Assembly (NCBI RefSeq): GCF_014873145.1
Contig: NZ_JADBEK010000001.1
Location: 2,294,001-2,358,000, forward strand
DNA: 64,000 nt
Source: Nonomuraea angiospora
Lineage (GTDB): Bacteria > Actinomycetota > Actinomycetes > Streptosporangiales > Streptosporangiaceae
Reading direction: 5' to 3'
Of the stretch, positions 16,911-25,763 are shown one piece after another. Position numbers and translations under genes: made by a program. Each line of letters begins with the position of its first letter. Position 1 is the stretch's first letter. Under the pieces are notes generated by a model. It was not told the DNA's origin. It saw nothing but the letters and a program-made list of their open reading frames with translations, and ran no database searches.

Positions 16911-17794
16911 GACGACCGGTCCCGGGTCCGGGCGACGACCTCGACGAGCGCCTCGGCCAGGTCGCGGTCGGTGTCGACGCGGTGGACGGGCACCCCGGCC
17001 CGGCGCATGCCCGCCGCGAGCCGGGCGTCGCGGGCGTCGACGGCCTCGCGGAAGCGGACGCGCAGCAGCGGGTCGGCGGAGTCGACGACGAGCTGCTCGC
17101 CGGTCTCGGCGTCCTCGACCACGATCAGCCCGGCCTCGGGCAGCGCGTCGTCGGCCGTGTCCACGATCCGCAGGGCGACGACCTCGTGCCGCCGGGCCAG
17201 GCGCTGGAGCGAGCGTTCCCAGTCGCCGTCGCCGATGAAGTCCGACAGCACGACGACGAGGGCGCGGCGGCGCGCGAGCCGTCCCGCCGCGTCCAGCATC
17301 TCCGCCAGGTCGGTGGTGGCGCCGCCACGCGCGGCCCCGGCGGTCCGTTCCAGCTCGGCGCCGATCCGCAGCGCGTGCCGCCGGGAGGTGCCGGGCGGCA
17401 CGACGCGCAGCATCCCCGTGTCGAACAGCAGGGCGCCGACGCGGTTGCCGCCCCGGCCGAACAGCCGGGCCAGGACGAGCGCGAGCTCGGCGAGCACGTC
17501 GTGCTTACCGCGCCCCGGGCGGCCCGCCAGCATCGACGCCGACCGGTCGAGCACCAGCCACACCGTCAGCTCGCGGTCCTCGGTGAACACCCGCAGGTGC
17601 GGCTCGTCCAGCCGGGCGGTCACGTTCCAGTCGATGTGCCGGGCGTCGTCGCCGTCGCCGTAGGGGCGCAACCCGGTGAAGTCGATCCCGGAGCCGCGGT
17701 GCGCGGTGCGGTGGGCGCCCTGGAGGCGGCCGTCCAGCCTGCGGACGACCTTCCACTCCAGGCGGAGCAGGAGCTTTTCTGGGGTGGCGGCCAT
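16907..17794 (-). CDS. DUF58 domain-containing protein
   Basis: A 295-residue DUF58 protein. The hallmark stretch is GSGIDFTGLRPYGDGDDARHIDWNVTARLDEP, followed by VWLVLDRSASM, a VWA-like metal site. There is no membrane helix, so it is probably cytoplasmic or peripheral. It lies six bases downstream of the MoxR ATPase gene and overlaps the first VWA gene. DUF58 proteins almost always pair with MoxR ATPases, and here the pair probably assembles or remodels the VWA proteins. Confidence 0.92.
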   Translation of the reverse strand: MAATPEKLLLRLEWKVVRRLDGRLQGAHRTAHRGSGIDFTGLRPYGDGDDARHIDWNVTARLDEPHLRVFTEDRELTVWLVLDRSASMLAGRPGRGKHDVLAELALVLARLFGRGGNRVGALLFDTGMLRVVPPGTSRRHALRIGAELERTAGAARGGATTDLAEMLDAAGRLARRRALVVVLSDFIGDGDWERSLQRLARRHEVVALRIVDTADDALPEAGLIVVEDAETGEQLVVDSADPLLRVRFREAVDARDARLAAGMRRAGVPVHRVDTDRDLAEALVEVVARTRDRSS

Positions 17795-17800
17795 GGCGGC

Positions 17801-18790
17801 TCAGCGGTTCCGCAGGACGACGTCGGGCGCCCGGACGGCCCCGAGCACCCTGGCGATGATCGTGTCGGCGTCGACGTCGTCCGCGAGGGCCTCGTACGAC
17901 AGCACGAGCCGGTGGCGCAGCACGTCGAGCGCGAGCTCGGACAGATCGTGCGGCAGGACGTAGTCACGGCCGCGCAGGAACGCCAGCGCCCGGGCGCCCG
18001 TGACCAGCGCGATCGAGGCCCGCGGGCTCGCCCCGTAGGTGACGTACCGTTCCAGCTCGCCGAGCCCGGCCGTCGCGGGCGAGCGCGTCACGGCGACCAG
18101 CCGGACCGCGTAGTCGACGATCGCCGGATCGACGTACACCTGCCGGGCGCGGGCCCGCATCGCGACCAGGTCCTCGGCCGTCACCATCGCCTGCGGCGGC
18201 TCGGGCGGGCGCAGCGCGCGTTCGACGATCGCCTGCTCTTCGGGCTGCGTCGGGTAGTCGACGACCACCTTCATCATGAACCGGTCGACCTGCGCCTCGG
18301 GCAGCGGGTAGGTGCCCTCCGACTCGATCGGGTTCTCCGTCGCCATGACCAGGAACGGCTCGGGCACCCGGAACGTCTCACGCCCGATCGTCACCTGATG
18401 CTCCTGCATCACCTCCAGCAGGGCGCTCTGCACCTTGGCGGGGGCGCGGTTGATCTCGTCCGCCAGCAGCAGGTTCGCGAACACCGGGCCGAGCTCGGTC
18501 CTGAACTCCCCCGAGTGCTGGTGGTAGACCCGCGTACCCACGAGATCGGCCGGCACCAGGTCGGGGGTGAACTGGACGCGCTGGAAGCTCCCGGCGATCG
18601 CCGCGGCCAGCGACCTCACCGCGAGCGTCTTGGCCAGCCCCGGCACCCCCTCCACCAGCAGGTGCCCGTCGGCGATCAACGCGACGGCCATGCGTTCCAG
18701 CAGCACGTCCTGCCCGACGATCGTCCGCTTGACCTCGAACAGCACCTGTTCGAGCGGATGGGCCGACTCGGCGGACTTGGTCGAGGTCAT
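17801..18790 (-). CDS. MoxR family AAA+ ATPase
   Basis: A 329-residue MoxR-type ATPase. Walker A appears as EGVPGLAKT and Walker B as LLLADEINRAPAKVQSALLE. The sensor region is MATENPIESEGTYPLPEAQVDRFMMK and a C-terminal lid follows. The start at 18790 is supported by GAAGGA upstream; earlier in-frame Mets would lengthen a disordered N-terminus into the protease gene. MoxR ATPases act as chaperones for VWA proteins, which fits its place before DUF58 and two VWA genes. Confidence 0.93.
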   Translation of the reverse strand: MTSTKSAESAHPLEQVLFEVKRTIVGQDVLLERMAVALIADGHLLVEGVPGLAKTLAVRSLAAAIAGSFQRVQFTPDLVPADLVGTRVYHQHSGEFRTELGPVFANLLLADEINRAPAKVQSALLEVMQEHQVTIGRETFRVPEPFLVMATENPIESEGTYPLPEAQVDRFMMKVVVDYPTQPEEQAIVERALRPPEPPQAMVTAEDLVAMRARARQVYVDPAIVDYAVRLVAVTRSPATAGLGELERYVTYGASPRASIALVTGARALAFLRGRDYVLPHDLSELALDVLRHRLVLSYEALADDVDADTIIARVLGAVRAPDVVLRNR

Positions 18791-18821
18791 ACGCTGTTCC
18801 TTCTCGAGACGCATCGGTCGG

Positions 18822-19616
18822 TCAGATCCCAGGTCCGTCACCCGGCGGGCCGTCGCCTTCGTCACCGCCCAGGGCCACGCCGATGGGCACCGCGAAGGCG
18901 ATGCCCGCGAACGCGTCGTCGCCGCCCGGATCGGCGATCGAGACCACGATCCCGATGACCAGGCCGCGACCGTCCAGCAGCGGGCCACCGGAGCTGCCCG
19001 GGTTGACGGAGGCGTCGAACTGGATGAGCCCGCCCAGGTCGCGGCTGCCGTTCTCGGTGGTCCGGTTCAGGCCCGAGACGACGCCGGTGGAGACGCTGTA
19101 GGTGAGGCCGAGCGGGTTGCCGATCGCCACGACGGGCGCGCCCACGGCCACGGCGCCGCCGAGCGTCGCCGGGACGACGATCTCCGGCAGCTTCGCGGGC
19201 TTGAGGGCCGCGACGTCGCGCTCGGGGTTCGACGACGCGACCACGGCCTTCGCCTTGGTGCCGTCGGCGAAGGTCAGGTCGACGTCCTTCTTGCCCTTGA
19301 CGACGTGGTACGCGGTCAGGATCGTCCCGTCCTCGGCCGCGATCACCCCGGTCCCGAGCGACTTCCCGGCCTGGATGACCACCACCGACGGCCCGACCCT
19401 CTTGAAGACCTCGGCCGTCGTGAGCGTCGCGCTGGGCGTCGGAGTCGGGCTCGGCCGGGGCGCGGCCACCTCACCGTTCCCGCCGCCGCTCCCCAGCCAG
19501 TACGCCAGCACCGCCACGACGACGAGCACGCCGCCTCCGACGGCGAACCGCCGAGCCCTGCCGGCCCCGGCTCCCCGAGCCTCGGCCGCATCGGCCTCCT
19601 GAGGCGCGTGCTCCAT
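18822..19616 (-). CDS. Membrane-anchored trypsin-like serine protease (S1C)
   Basis: A 264-residue protein with a cytoplasmic N-terminus, one membrane helix (FAVGGGVLVVVAVLAYWLG), a Pro/Thr/Ser linker and a trypsin-like domain. The catalytic triad is His in TAYHVV, Asp in ERDVAAL and Ser in NPGSSGGPL. There is no PDZ domain, unlike classical HtrA/DegP. It is the first gene of the MoxR-DUF58-VWA operon, 31 bases ahead of moxR, so it probably acts on the envelope side of the same system. It could process the VWA proteins or sense misfolded proteins. Confidence 0.88.
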   Translation of the reverse strand: MEHAPQEADAAEARGAGAGRARRFAVGGGVLVVVAVLAYWLGSGGGNGEVAAPRPSPTPTPSATLTTAEVFKRVGPSVVVIQAGKSLGTGVIAAEDGTILTAYHVVKGKKDVDLTFADGTKAKAVVASSNPERDVAALKPAKLPEIVVPATLGGAVAVGAPVVAIGNPLGLTYSVSTGVVSGLNRTTENGSRDLGGLIQFDASVNPGSSGGPLLDGRGLVIGIVVSIADPGGDDAFAGIAFAVPIGVALGGDEGDGPPGDGPGI

Positions 19617-19708
19617 CGCCCCATAGTCATAAAAGTCAGCTCAAAGTGCTACAAAATCCACCTGAGAACTCCATGAGAACCGATGGAGCCCGCGGCCCAC
19701 CACGCCTG

Positions 19709-20875
19709 TCAGCCCAGCTTTTTCAGCCTGACGGCCTGCTTGAGGAAGACGATGCCGTCGATCCGGTCGAGCTGGGCCGGGTCCAGCGGGAAATAGGCGA
19801 AATCGTGGGAGACGCGCTGGACGGGCTTCGTGACGGCTTCGGCCAGGCGGCGGGCATCGACGAGAGCGTGCTCCCACGGGAGCGTGGACAGGATGCCCTC
19901 GACGGTGTCCGGGGGCGGGGTGCCGTCGCCGACCGTGCCGAACGCCGAGGCCAGGAAGGCGTACCGGTCGCCCAGGTGCGCCGCGGCGATCGCCCCCGCG
20001 CTCCACCACTCCAGCCGCTGGTCGCCGAACGGCATGAGGCTCTTGTTCCGCTGCAGGTGGAGGTTGGAGGAGAAGACCAGGGCCGGGCCGTGCTCGGCGA
20101 TGGCGCGCAGGTTGCCGGCCATCATCACGGCCCGCAGGGCCGACAGCCGGGTCCAGCGCAGCGGGGACGCGTCGGCCATCCAGTAGTGGTAGCGGAGCAG
20201 GCCGGTGGCGGTGCGGGCGTACAGTGCCGCCCGTTCCCTGTCCTCCGCGCTCAGCTGCGGCGCCTGCATGTCGAGCAGTGCCACCAGGTCGTCGGCGATC
20301 AGCCGCAGCCGCTGGGCCTCGGCGGACCGGCCGATCGACTGGGACGGGTCCATGGCGGCGGCCTCGTTCGACCACCGCTCGTCCGGACCCAGCAGCGTGT
20401 CGAGGGTTTCCCTGCTGCACAGGAGCGGGCCGTCGAGGAGGTCGTGGAGGGCGGTGAGCGCCTGGCGGGGACTCGCCGCCCAATACTCCAGAGGGCCGTC
20501 GAACCCGAAGAACCTGAGCTTCTCGTCGTGCTCCTCGTTGTAGGCCCGCATCCAGCGTACGAGCTCGCGGTTGGCCGGTACGGAGCCGAAGTCGTGGCTG
20601 AAGCCGCGTTCCATGACGTCGTCGAGCGTGCCCGCGCCCGTCATGACGTAGTCGTCCACCACGAGGCCCATGAGGCAGTCGCTCTCGATGGCGAACGACC
20701 GGTAGCCCTCGTGCTCGACCAGATGCCGGAAGATCTCGTTGCGCAGCTCGCCCAACTCCCCCACGAAGTGCCTGGCCTCGCCCAGGCCGAGCAGCAGGGG
20801 CCGGGCGGGAAGCGACCGCAGGAACGCCGAGATGCCCGCGCCGTCGACCGGCCGGGCCGTGTCCTTGATATCCAT
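19709..20875 (-). CDS. Erythromycin esterase family protein
   Basis: A 388-residue member of the erythromycin esterase (EreA-like) superfamily. The signature GLGEARHFVGE lies near the N-terminus and SFAIESDCLMG follows. Active-site His and Glu come from the first motif. Family members hydrolyse macrolide lactones, but most environmental homologues have unknown substrates, so antibiotic resistance should not be assumed. AAGGA lies directly against the ATG. It is transcribed alone between the protease operon and a serine hydrolase gene. Confidence 0.88.
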   Translation of the reverse strand: MDIKDTARPVDGAGISAFLRSLPARPLLLGLGEARHFVGELGELRNEIFRHLVEHEGYRSFAIESDCLMGLVVDDYVMTGAGTLDDVMERGFSHDFGSVPANRELVRWMRAYNEEHDEKLRFFGFDGPLEYWAASPRQALTALHDLLDGPLLCSRETLDTLLGPDERWSNEAAAMDPSQSIGRSAEAQRLRLIADDLVALLDMQAPQLSAEDRERAALYARTATGLLRYHYWMADASPLRWTRLSALRAVMMAGNLRAIAEHGPALVFSSNLHLQRNKSLMPFGDQRLEWWSAGAIAAAHLGDRYAFLASAFGTVGDGTPPPDTVEGILSTLPWEHALVDARRLAEAVTKPVQRVSHDFAYFPLDPAQLDRIDGIVFLKQAVRLKKLG

Positions 20876-21034
20876 TCCTTAAACGGTATCGTTGAACACT
20901 CGGTGTAAACTTTCGCCGCGGATCCCCCGCTTCAAGCGCGATGGACCTTCAATCGATGATGCATCCGTGAGGCGAGCGGGCCCGGCGCCGCCATGCCGCC
21001 TCACGCCGTGGGGAGAACGCCGGGCCGGTCCGGT

Positions 21035-22558
21035 CTACTGGGCCGATCCGGCCTGCCCGCCGCAGAACACCTCGTCGACGAGCCGCCGCGTCGCCTTCTG
21101 GAACGCCTCCGCCAGGGACATCGTGACGTCGTCCACGTAGTTCAGCGCGGCGGTCAGGGTCCTGCTGCCGTCGGGCGTGCTGTACATCAGCGCCCCGTGG
21201 CCCGCGATGCCGCCGTTGTGGGTGATGACGGTGCCGCCGCACGCCGTCTCCTGCACGAACACCCCCAGCCCGTAGCCGGCCTTCGGCTCCGGCGTGCACA
21301 TCTCGGCCAGCAGCTCGGCCGGCAGGAGCCTGCCGCCCACCAGCGCGGAGATGAACGTGTGCAGGTCCTGGGTGGTCGAGATCATGTCGCCGCCGGTGGA
21401 GATCCAGGAGGGGTTCTGGCGGGTGACGTCGACCGTCTCCTCCCGGCCGGCTTCCCCGTACCGGTAGTAGGCGTGGGCGTGCGGCTCGGGGAGCTCCGGC
21501 GAGGTGTCCGGCACCACGGTGCCCGACAGGCCGAGCGGCCCCAGGATCAGCCGCCGCATCTCCTCGGCCAGCGAACGGCCGGTGACCTTCTCGATCAGCA
21601 GCCTGGCCAGCACGTAGTTGGTGTTGGAGTAGCTCCAGTCCGTGCCCGGCTCGAACCGCGCCGGCTTGGACAGCGCCAGCCGTACCAGCTCCTCGGGCCG
21701 GTAGGTCCTGAACCGGTTGTCCACCCACTCCTGGCCCGACCAGACGATCCCCGGCCCGACCGTCCCGTCGTCGTAGTACTCGCCGGTGAAGTTGAACACC
21801 CCGCTGGTGTGCTGCAGCAGCATCCGCACCGTGATCCGCCGGTCCAGCCCGAACTCGGGCAGGTAGTCGTCCACCGGGTCGTCCAGCCCGATCTTGCCCT
21901 CGCCCACCAGCTGCAGCACCACGGTCGCGGTGAAGGTCTTGGTGTTGCTGCCGATCCGGATGTGCCCGTTCACCGGCGGCTCGGCGCTCTGGCCCAGCTT
22001 GCCCACGCCGGCGCTGCCGGCCCACTCGCCCCGCTCATCGTGCACGCGCAGCGACACCCCGGTGAAACCGGAATCGACGATCTCCTGGATGACCTTCTGC
22101 AGCTCCGGGCGATCCTGCCCGGCGGCGACCTTCGGCAGGGCCCCGCTGTTCGTGGCGGCGTCGAGGGCTCCGGTGATCTTGCGGACCATCTCCGCCACGG
22201 TGGGGCTGGGCAGGCCCTGGTGGGTGCGGGTGGCTGCTTCGACGGCGACGTTGACGGTGTTGCGGAAGTTGTCCGCCTCGGCCGGGTCCTGCTTGTTGAG
22301 CAGGCTCATGGCCGCCGTCAGGGCCGGCAGCACGTGGTCGGCGAGTTCGGCCACGGACTTGCCGTCCAGCTTGATGTCTCTGCTCTTCGCGGCGAGCACG
22401 TGGCCGACCGGGCCGGTCGCGGAGGCCAGGGCGATGGAGCCCTCGGTGGCGATCCTGTGGGGCGAGCCGGCGGCACCGGCGGCGGCCAGCAGCGAGACGG
22501 CACCGTACGCGGCGGTCCGCAGGGTGAGCTTGTCCTGGTCGGTGAGGGTGATGGACAT
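21035..22558 (-). CDS. Beta-lactamase-like serine hydrolase with extra N-terminal domain
   Basis: A 507-residue protein. Residues from about 155 onward form a class C beta-lactamase / D-alanyl-D-alanine carboxypeptidase-type hydrolase: SNTK (nucleophile S204, K207), WSYSNTNY (YxN) and THNGGIAGH. The first 150 residues are a separate alpha-helical domain (DKLTLRTAAYGAVSLLAAAG and onward) that resembles small stand-alone actinobacterial proteins, so the gene looks like a fusion. No signal peptide is evident, which is odd for this enzyme class. The ATG at 22558 is preferred over 22564 because GGAG lies nine bases before it rather than three. Confidence 0.85.
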   Translation of the reverse strand: MSITLTDQDKLTLRTAAYGAVSLLAAAGAAGSPHRIATEGSIALASATGPVGHVLAAKSRDIKLDGKSVAELADHVLPALTAAMSLLNKQDPAEADNFRNTVNVAVEAATRTHQGLPSPTVAEMVRKITGALDAATNSGALPKVAAGQDRPELQKVIQEIVDSGFTGVSLRVHDERGEWAGSAGVGKLGQSAEPPVNGHIRIGSNTKTFTATVVLQLVGEGKIGLDDPVDDYLPEFGLDRRITVRMLLQHTSGVFNFTGEYYDDGTVGPGIVWSGQEWVDNRFRTYRPEELVRLALSKPARFEPGTDWSYSNTNYVLARLLIEKVTGRSLAEEMRRLILGPLGLSGTVVPDTSPELPEPHAHAYYRYGEAGREETVDVTRQNPSWISTGGDMISTTQDLHTFISALVGGRLLPAELLAEMCTPEPKAGYGLGVFVQETACGGTVITHNGGIAGHGALMYSTPDGSRTLTAALNYVDDVTMSLAEAFQKATRRLVDEVFCGGQAGSAQ

Positions 22559-22845
22559 GGTCATGTGCTCCTTCGACAGATTCGGCTGAACGGGCGGGCG
22601 CTGCACCGTTCATGGCGTCCACCATCGCCGAGCGCGCTGATACCGGGCCGTCGCCGTTCTGACGCGGCCGCTGACACGACACGGCACGGTCGGGGGCGCA
22701 CCTGCCGGCTTCCTGGACCAGGGGCCTAGTCCCGCGGGCGGAAGGGGCGGGCCAGGGGCGGCCGAAATTCGGATCGTGGGTGGATGGCGGCGGCGACGCG
22801 TTCATGAACACTGGCCAGGCCCGTTCCCCGAAAGAAGGTCTGCCC

Positions 22846-23658
22846 ATGTTCGAACGGCTCTCCGATCGCGCCACGTCGATCGTCTTCGTCGTCCTCGTGC
22901 TCACGATCTCGCTGGGCACCGCCGGCATCGCCGGAGGGCTCGTCCTCGCCCTTTCGCCGCTGCTCGTCGTGCTGGCCATGCTGCTCGTCGTCACCCGAGA
23001 GGGGTACTCCAGAGCCGGGTGGCGCCGGCTCGGTACGGGGCGGCTCGGCCTGCGGACCTGGCCGCTCGCGCTCGCCACCACCGCCGGCGTCTGCCTGCTC
23101 GCCACCGCGGGTGCCGTCGCGCTCGGCTTCGGCCGCTTCTCCGCGCCGCGGGGCGACTGGCTTCAGTCGCTGATCGCCGTGTCCGTCACCGGGCCGATCC
23201 TGTCGTTCGCGGAAGAGATCGGCTGGCGGGGCTACCTGCAGCCACGGCTGGCGTTCCTGGGCGAGCGCTCGGCGATGCTCGTGGTCGGGCTGGTCTGGAT
23301 CGCCTGGCACCTGCCGTACATCCTGTTCACGCCGTACTACCACAGCGAAGGAGACCGGCCCCTGGTGCTCCTGCTGTTCGGTGGCTCGGTGATCGCGTTC
23401 TCGTTCCTCTTCGGGTATTTGCGCGTCATGTCCGGGAGCGTGTGGCCGGTCGTGCTGGCCCACTTCGCGCACAACGCCACCTTCGCCCTGCTGCTGGAGC
23501 ACGCGGTCTCGACCGAGTACCCCGTGGTGGTGCGCGAGTACCTGGCCGGTGACACCGGGCTGTTCGTGCTCGTCGGCACGGCGGCCTGCGCCCTCGCGAT
23601 CGGGATCAGCCGGTCTGCCGCGAGTCGCCGGTCAGCCCCTGCGTCCGCGCGAGGATGA
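22846..23658 (+). CDS. CPBP family intramembrane metalloprotease
   Basis: A 270-residue polytopic membrane protein of the CPBP/Abi (Rce1-like) family. Motif 1 is EEIGWRGYLQP (the EExxxR signature), followed by IAWHLPYI and then HFAHNATF, which supply the metal-binding His. The ATG at 22846 has GAAGG ahead of it; two earlier in-frame Mets lack a site. Members protect against bacteriocins or process membrane proteins. The gene converges on a LuxR-type response regulator and overlaps it by 53 bases at the 3' ends, so the two could interfere by antisense transcription. Confidence 0.88.
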   Translation: MFERLSDRATSIVFVVLVLTISLGTAGIAGGLVLALSPLLVVLAMLLVVTREGYSRAGWRRLGTGRLGLRTWPLALATTAGVCLLATAGAVALGFGRFSAPRGDWLQSLIAVSVTGPILSFAEEIGWRGYLQPRLAFLGERSAMLVVGLVWIAWHLPYILFTPYYHSEGDRPLVLLLFGGSVIAFSFLFGYLRVMSGSVWPVVLAHFAHNATFALLLEHAVSTEYPVVVREYLAGDTGLFVLVGTAACALAIGISRSAASRRSAPASARG

Positions 23659-24310
23659 CCGCCTGCACGCGGTCGCGTAGCTCGAGCTTGCGCAGCACCG
23701 AGCCGAGATGCGTCTTGACGGTCGACTCCGCCAGCTGAAGCCGCGCGGCGATCTCCGCGTTGGTGAGTCCCAGGCCGACCGAGGCGAGGATCTCGCGTTC
23801 GCGGGTGGTGAGCCGCTCCAGCCTGGACGCGGTGGCGGGCGGGTGCCCGGCGGGTGCGGTCGCGGGCGGTGCGAGGACGAACGAGTCGATCAGGCGGCGT
23901 ACGAGCCTCGGCGCGACAGGCGCCTCCCCGGCGGCGGCGGCCCGGATCGCCGCCAGCAGTTCCGCCGCGCCCGCGTCCTTGAGCAGGAACCCGGCCGCCC
24001 CGGCTCGGAGTGCGGCCAGGACGAGCTCGTCGTCGTCGAACGTGGTCAGCATGACGACGTGTGGCGGGTCGGGTGTGGCCAGCAGCCGCCGGGTGGTCTC
24101 CACGCCGTCGAGCCCCGGCATGCGGATGTCCATCAGGACGACGTCCGCGCGGTGCTCCGGCCGCCGCAGCGCGTCGAGGGCCGTCTGCCCGTCGGCGGCC
24201 GATCCGACGACCCGCAGATCCGGGGTGGCGTCGAGGATCATCTCGAACCCGGTGCGTACCAGCTCCTGGTCGTCCACCAGGAAGACGCGGACGAGGCGGT
24301 CGGCGCTCAT
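23606..24310 (-). CDS. NarL/LuxR family response regulator
   Basis: A 234-residue two-component response regulator. The receiver domain carries the phospho-acceptor Asp in VVLMDIRMPG and the conserved Lys in FLLKDAG. A Pro/Ala linker leads to a LuxR-type HTH (LTTREREILASVGLGLTNAE and following). It overlaps the sensor kinase gene by four bases, so the pair is translationally coupled. Its 3' end overlaps the converging CPBP gene by 53 bases. Confidence 0.95.
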   Translation of the reverse strand: MSADRLVRVFLVDDQELVRTGFEMILDATPDLRVVGSAADGQTALDALRRPEHRADVVLMDIRMPGLDGVETTRRLLATPDPPHVVMLTTFDDDELVLAALRAGAAGFLLKDAGAAELLAAIRAAAAGEAPVAPRLVRRLIDSFVLAPPATAPAGHPPATASRLERLTTREREILASVGLGLTNAEIAARLQLAESTVKTHLGSVLRKLELRDRVQAVILARTQGLTGDSRQTG

Positions 24311-25551
24311 CGCTCGCCGCTTGCTCTCGTGCCGCCCGGCGCGGAAGGCGGCAGAACGGCGACGGGAATCGCGGCGTCGACCACGAATCCGCCGCCGGGG
24401 CGTGGACCCGCCTCCAGGACTCCGCCGAGAGCGCGCAGGCGCTCCCGCATTCCGTCGAGGCCGTAGCCGGGTTCGGAACCGGTCGCGTCGGCGCGGCGGA
24501 CGCCGACACCGTCGTCCTCGACCCGTACCATGATCCCTCCCTGCGTCCTCGCGACCACCACGTGCGCTGCCGCGTACGGGCCGGCGTGCTTCAGCACGTT
24601 CGTCAGTGACTCCCGGGCCACACGGAGCACGGCAAACCGTATCGCGGTGGGAACGTCGTCGAACGCGGCCTGCTCGGCGTCGACCTCCACGGCGAGTCCC
24701 GCCGCCCGTACCGAGTCCACGAGCTGCCGCAGCTCGGCGAGTCCCAGCCCGGCACCGCGCGGCTCGTCCGGCCCGTCGGCCTCGCGCAGGACCTCGATGA
24801 CGCCGCGCACCTCGGTGAGGGCCGACCGCGCGGTACGCCCGATGGTGGCGAAGACCCTTCCCGCGTCCCCGCGGTCCCAGGGCTGGGCGTGCTCGGCGGC
24901 GTACTCCGCGCCGTCGGCCTGCACGATCACGACGGTGAGAGAGTGGGCCACGATGTCGTGGATCTCCCGTGCCGCGGCGACCCGTTGCCGCTGCGCGACG
25001 AACCGTTCGTGGTGCAACCGGCCCTCCTCGAGCTGGGCACCCGCCTCACGCAGTGCGCGCATGTTGGCCTGGCGGCCGCGGACGAGATTGCCGATGACCC
25101 AGACGAGCACAGCCAGAATCCCCAGGAACGCCGCGTTCTTCACCACGTTGACCGGGTATTCCGGCGGCGTGCTCCATCGGAAGCCGGCGAGCACGCTCCC
25201 GGCCAGCGCGGCGCCGAGGGCGAGCAGGCGGATCGGCAGAGAGCCGACGTGCGCGGCAACGGTATAGACGACGACCGCTTGCGCGATGTCGGCCGGCAAC
25301 GGGATCGGCACCACCAGGAGCTGGACCCCGAAGGCTGCGGCCGACCAGAGAAGGACCGCGGTCGGGAAGCGTCGCCGTACGACGAGCGGGAGGATGGCCG
25401 CCGTGGCGACGAGGAAGGCGGGCAGCCCGGCAAGAGCGCTCGTCAGGCCGAGAACCAGCCACATCAGACCGGTCAGGGTCAGGTCCAGCCGCCTGGGGTG
25501 CTCGCGTGACCACTGGTCGATGCGTGCGGCGAGGAAGGTCCGCTGTCTCAA
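24307..25551 (-). CDS. Sensor histidine kinase (HisKA_3 type)
   Basis: A 414-residue kinase. About four to five N-terminal membrane helices carry no obvious extracytoplasmic domain. A coiled segment precedes the phospho-acceptor His in REIHDIVAHSLTVV, a HisKA_3 dimerisation motif. The ATPase domain shows ESLTNVLKHAG, VEDDGVG and GYGLDGMRERLRALGG. It is partner to the response regulator it overlaps. The lack of a sensor domain suggests a membrane-perturbation type of signal, by analogy with other small actinobacterial kinases. Confidence 0.94.
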   Translation of the reverse strand: MRQRTFLAARIDQWSREHPRRLDLTLTGLMWLVLGLTSALAGLPAFLVATAAILPLVVRRRFPTAVLLWSAAAFGVQLLVVPIPLPADIAQAVVVYTVAAHVGSLPIRLLALGAALAGSVLAGFRWSTPPEYPVNVVKNAAFLGILAVLVWVIGNLVRGRQANMRALREAGAQLEEGRLHHERFVAQRQRVAAAREIHDIVAHSLTVVIVQADGAEYAAEHAQPWDRGDAGRVFATIGRTARSALTEVRGVIEVLREADGPDEPRGAGLGLAELRQLVDSVRAAGLAVEVDAEQAAFDDVPTAIRFAVLRVARESLTNVLKHAGPYAAAHVVVARTQGGIMVRVEDDGVGVRRADATGSEPGYGLDGMRERLRALGGVLEAGPRPGGGFVVDAAIPVAVLPPSAPGGTRASGER

Positions 25552-25726
25552 AGGGCTCCCGATCCTCCGTGACCGTTCGGCCGAAGCCGCCGTCGGCGCG
25601 CGGGCACCTGGTGTGCTCCGGCACGAGGGTCACACACCATAACGCAAGGGGTGCCGGTGGACGCGGTTGCCGGTCTACGGGGGTTCGGCCGCAGGAGCGG
25701 CACGTGGTGTTCCTCGCCGCAGGAAC

Positions 25727-25754
25727 GGCGACCGCCCGCGTGGAGGCGGTCGCC
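25727..25754 (-). terminator. Hairpin terminator after a secreted-protein gene
   Basis: GGCGACCGCC (25727-25736) and GGCGGTCGCC (25745-25754) form a perfect 10-bp stem with an 8-base loop. It starts nine bases beyond the stop of the minus-strand gene at 25764 and probably ends that transcript. It also separates it from the two-component operon. Confidence 0.6.
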
Positions 25755-25763
25755 TGAGCGCCC

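Noticed and set aside
19709..20875. Macrolide resistance from the erythromycin-esterase-like gene
   Set aside because: The family is broad and most environmental members have unknown substrates; nothing else in the window points to resistance.
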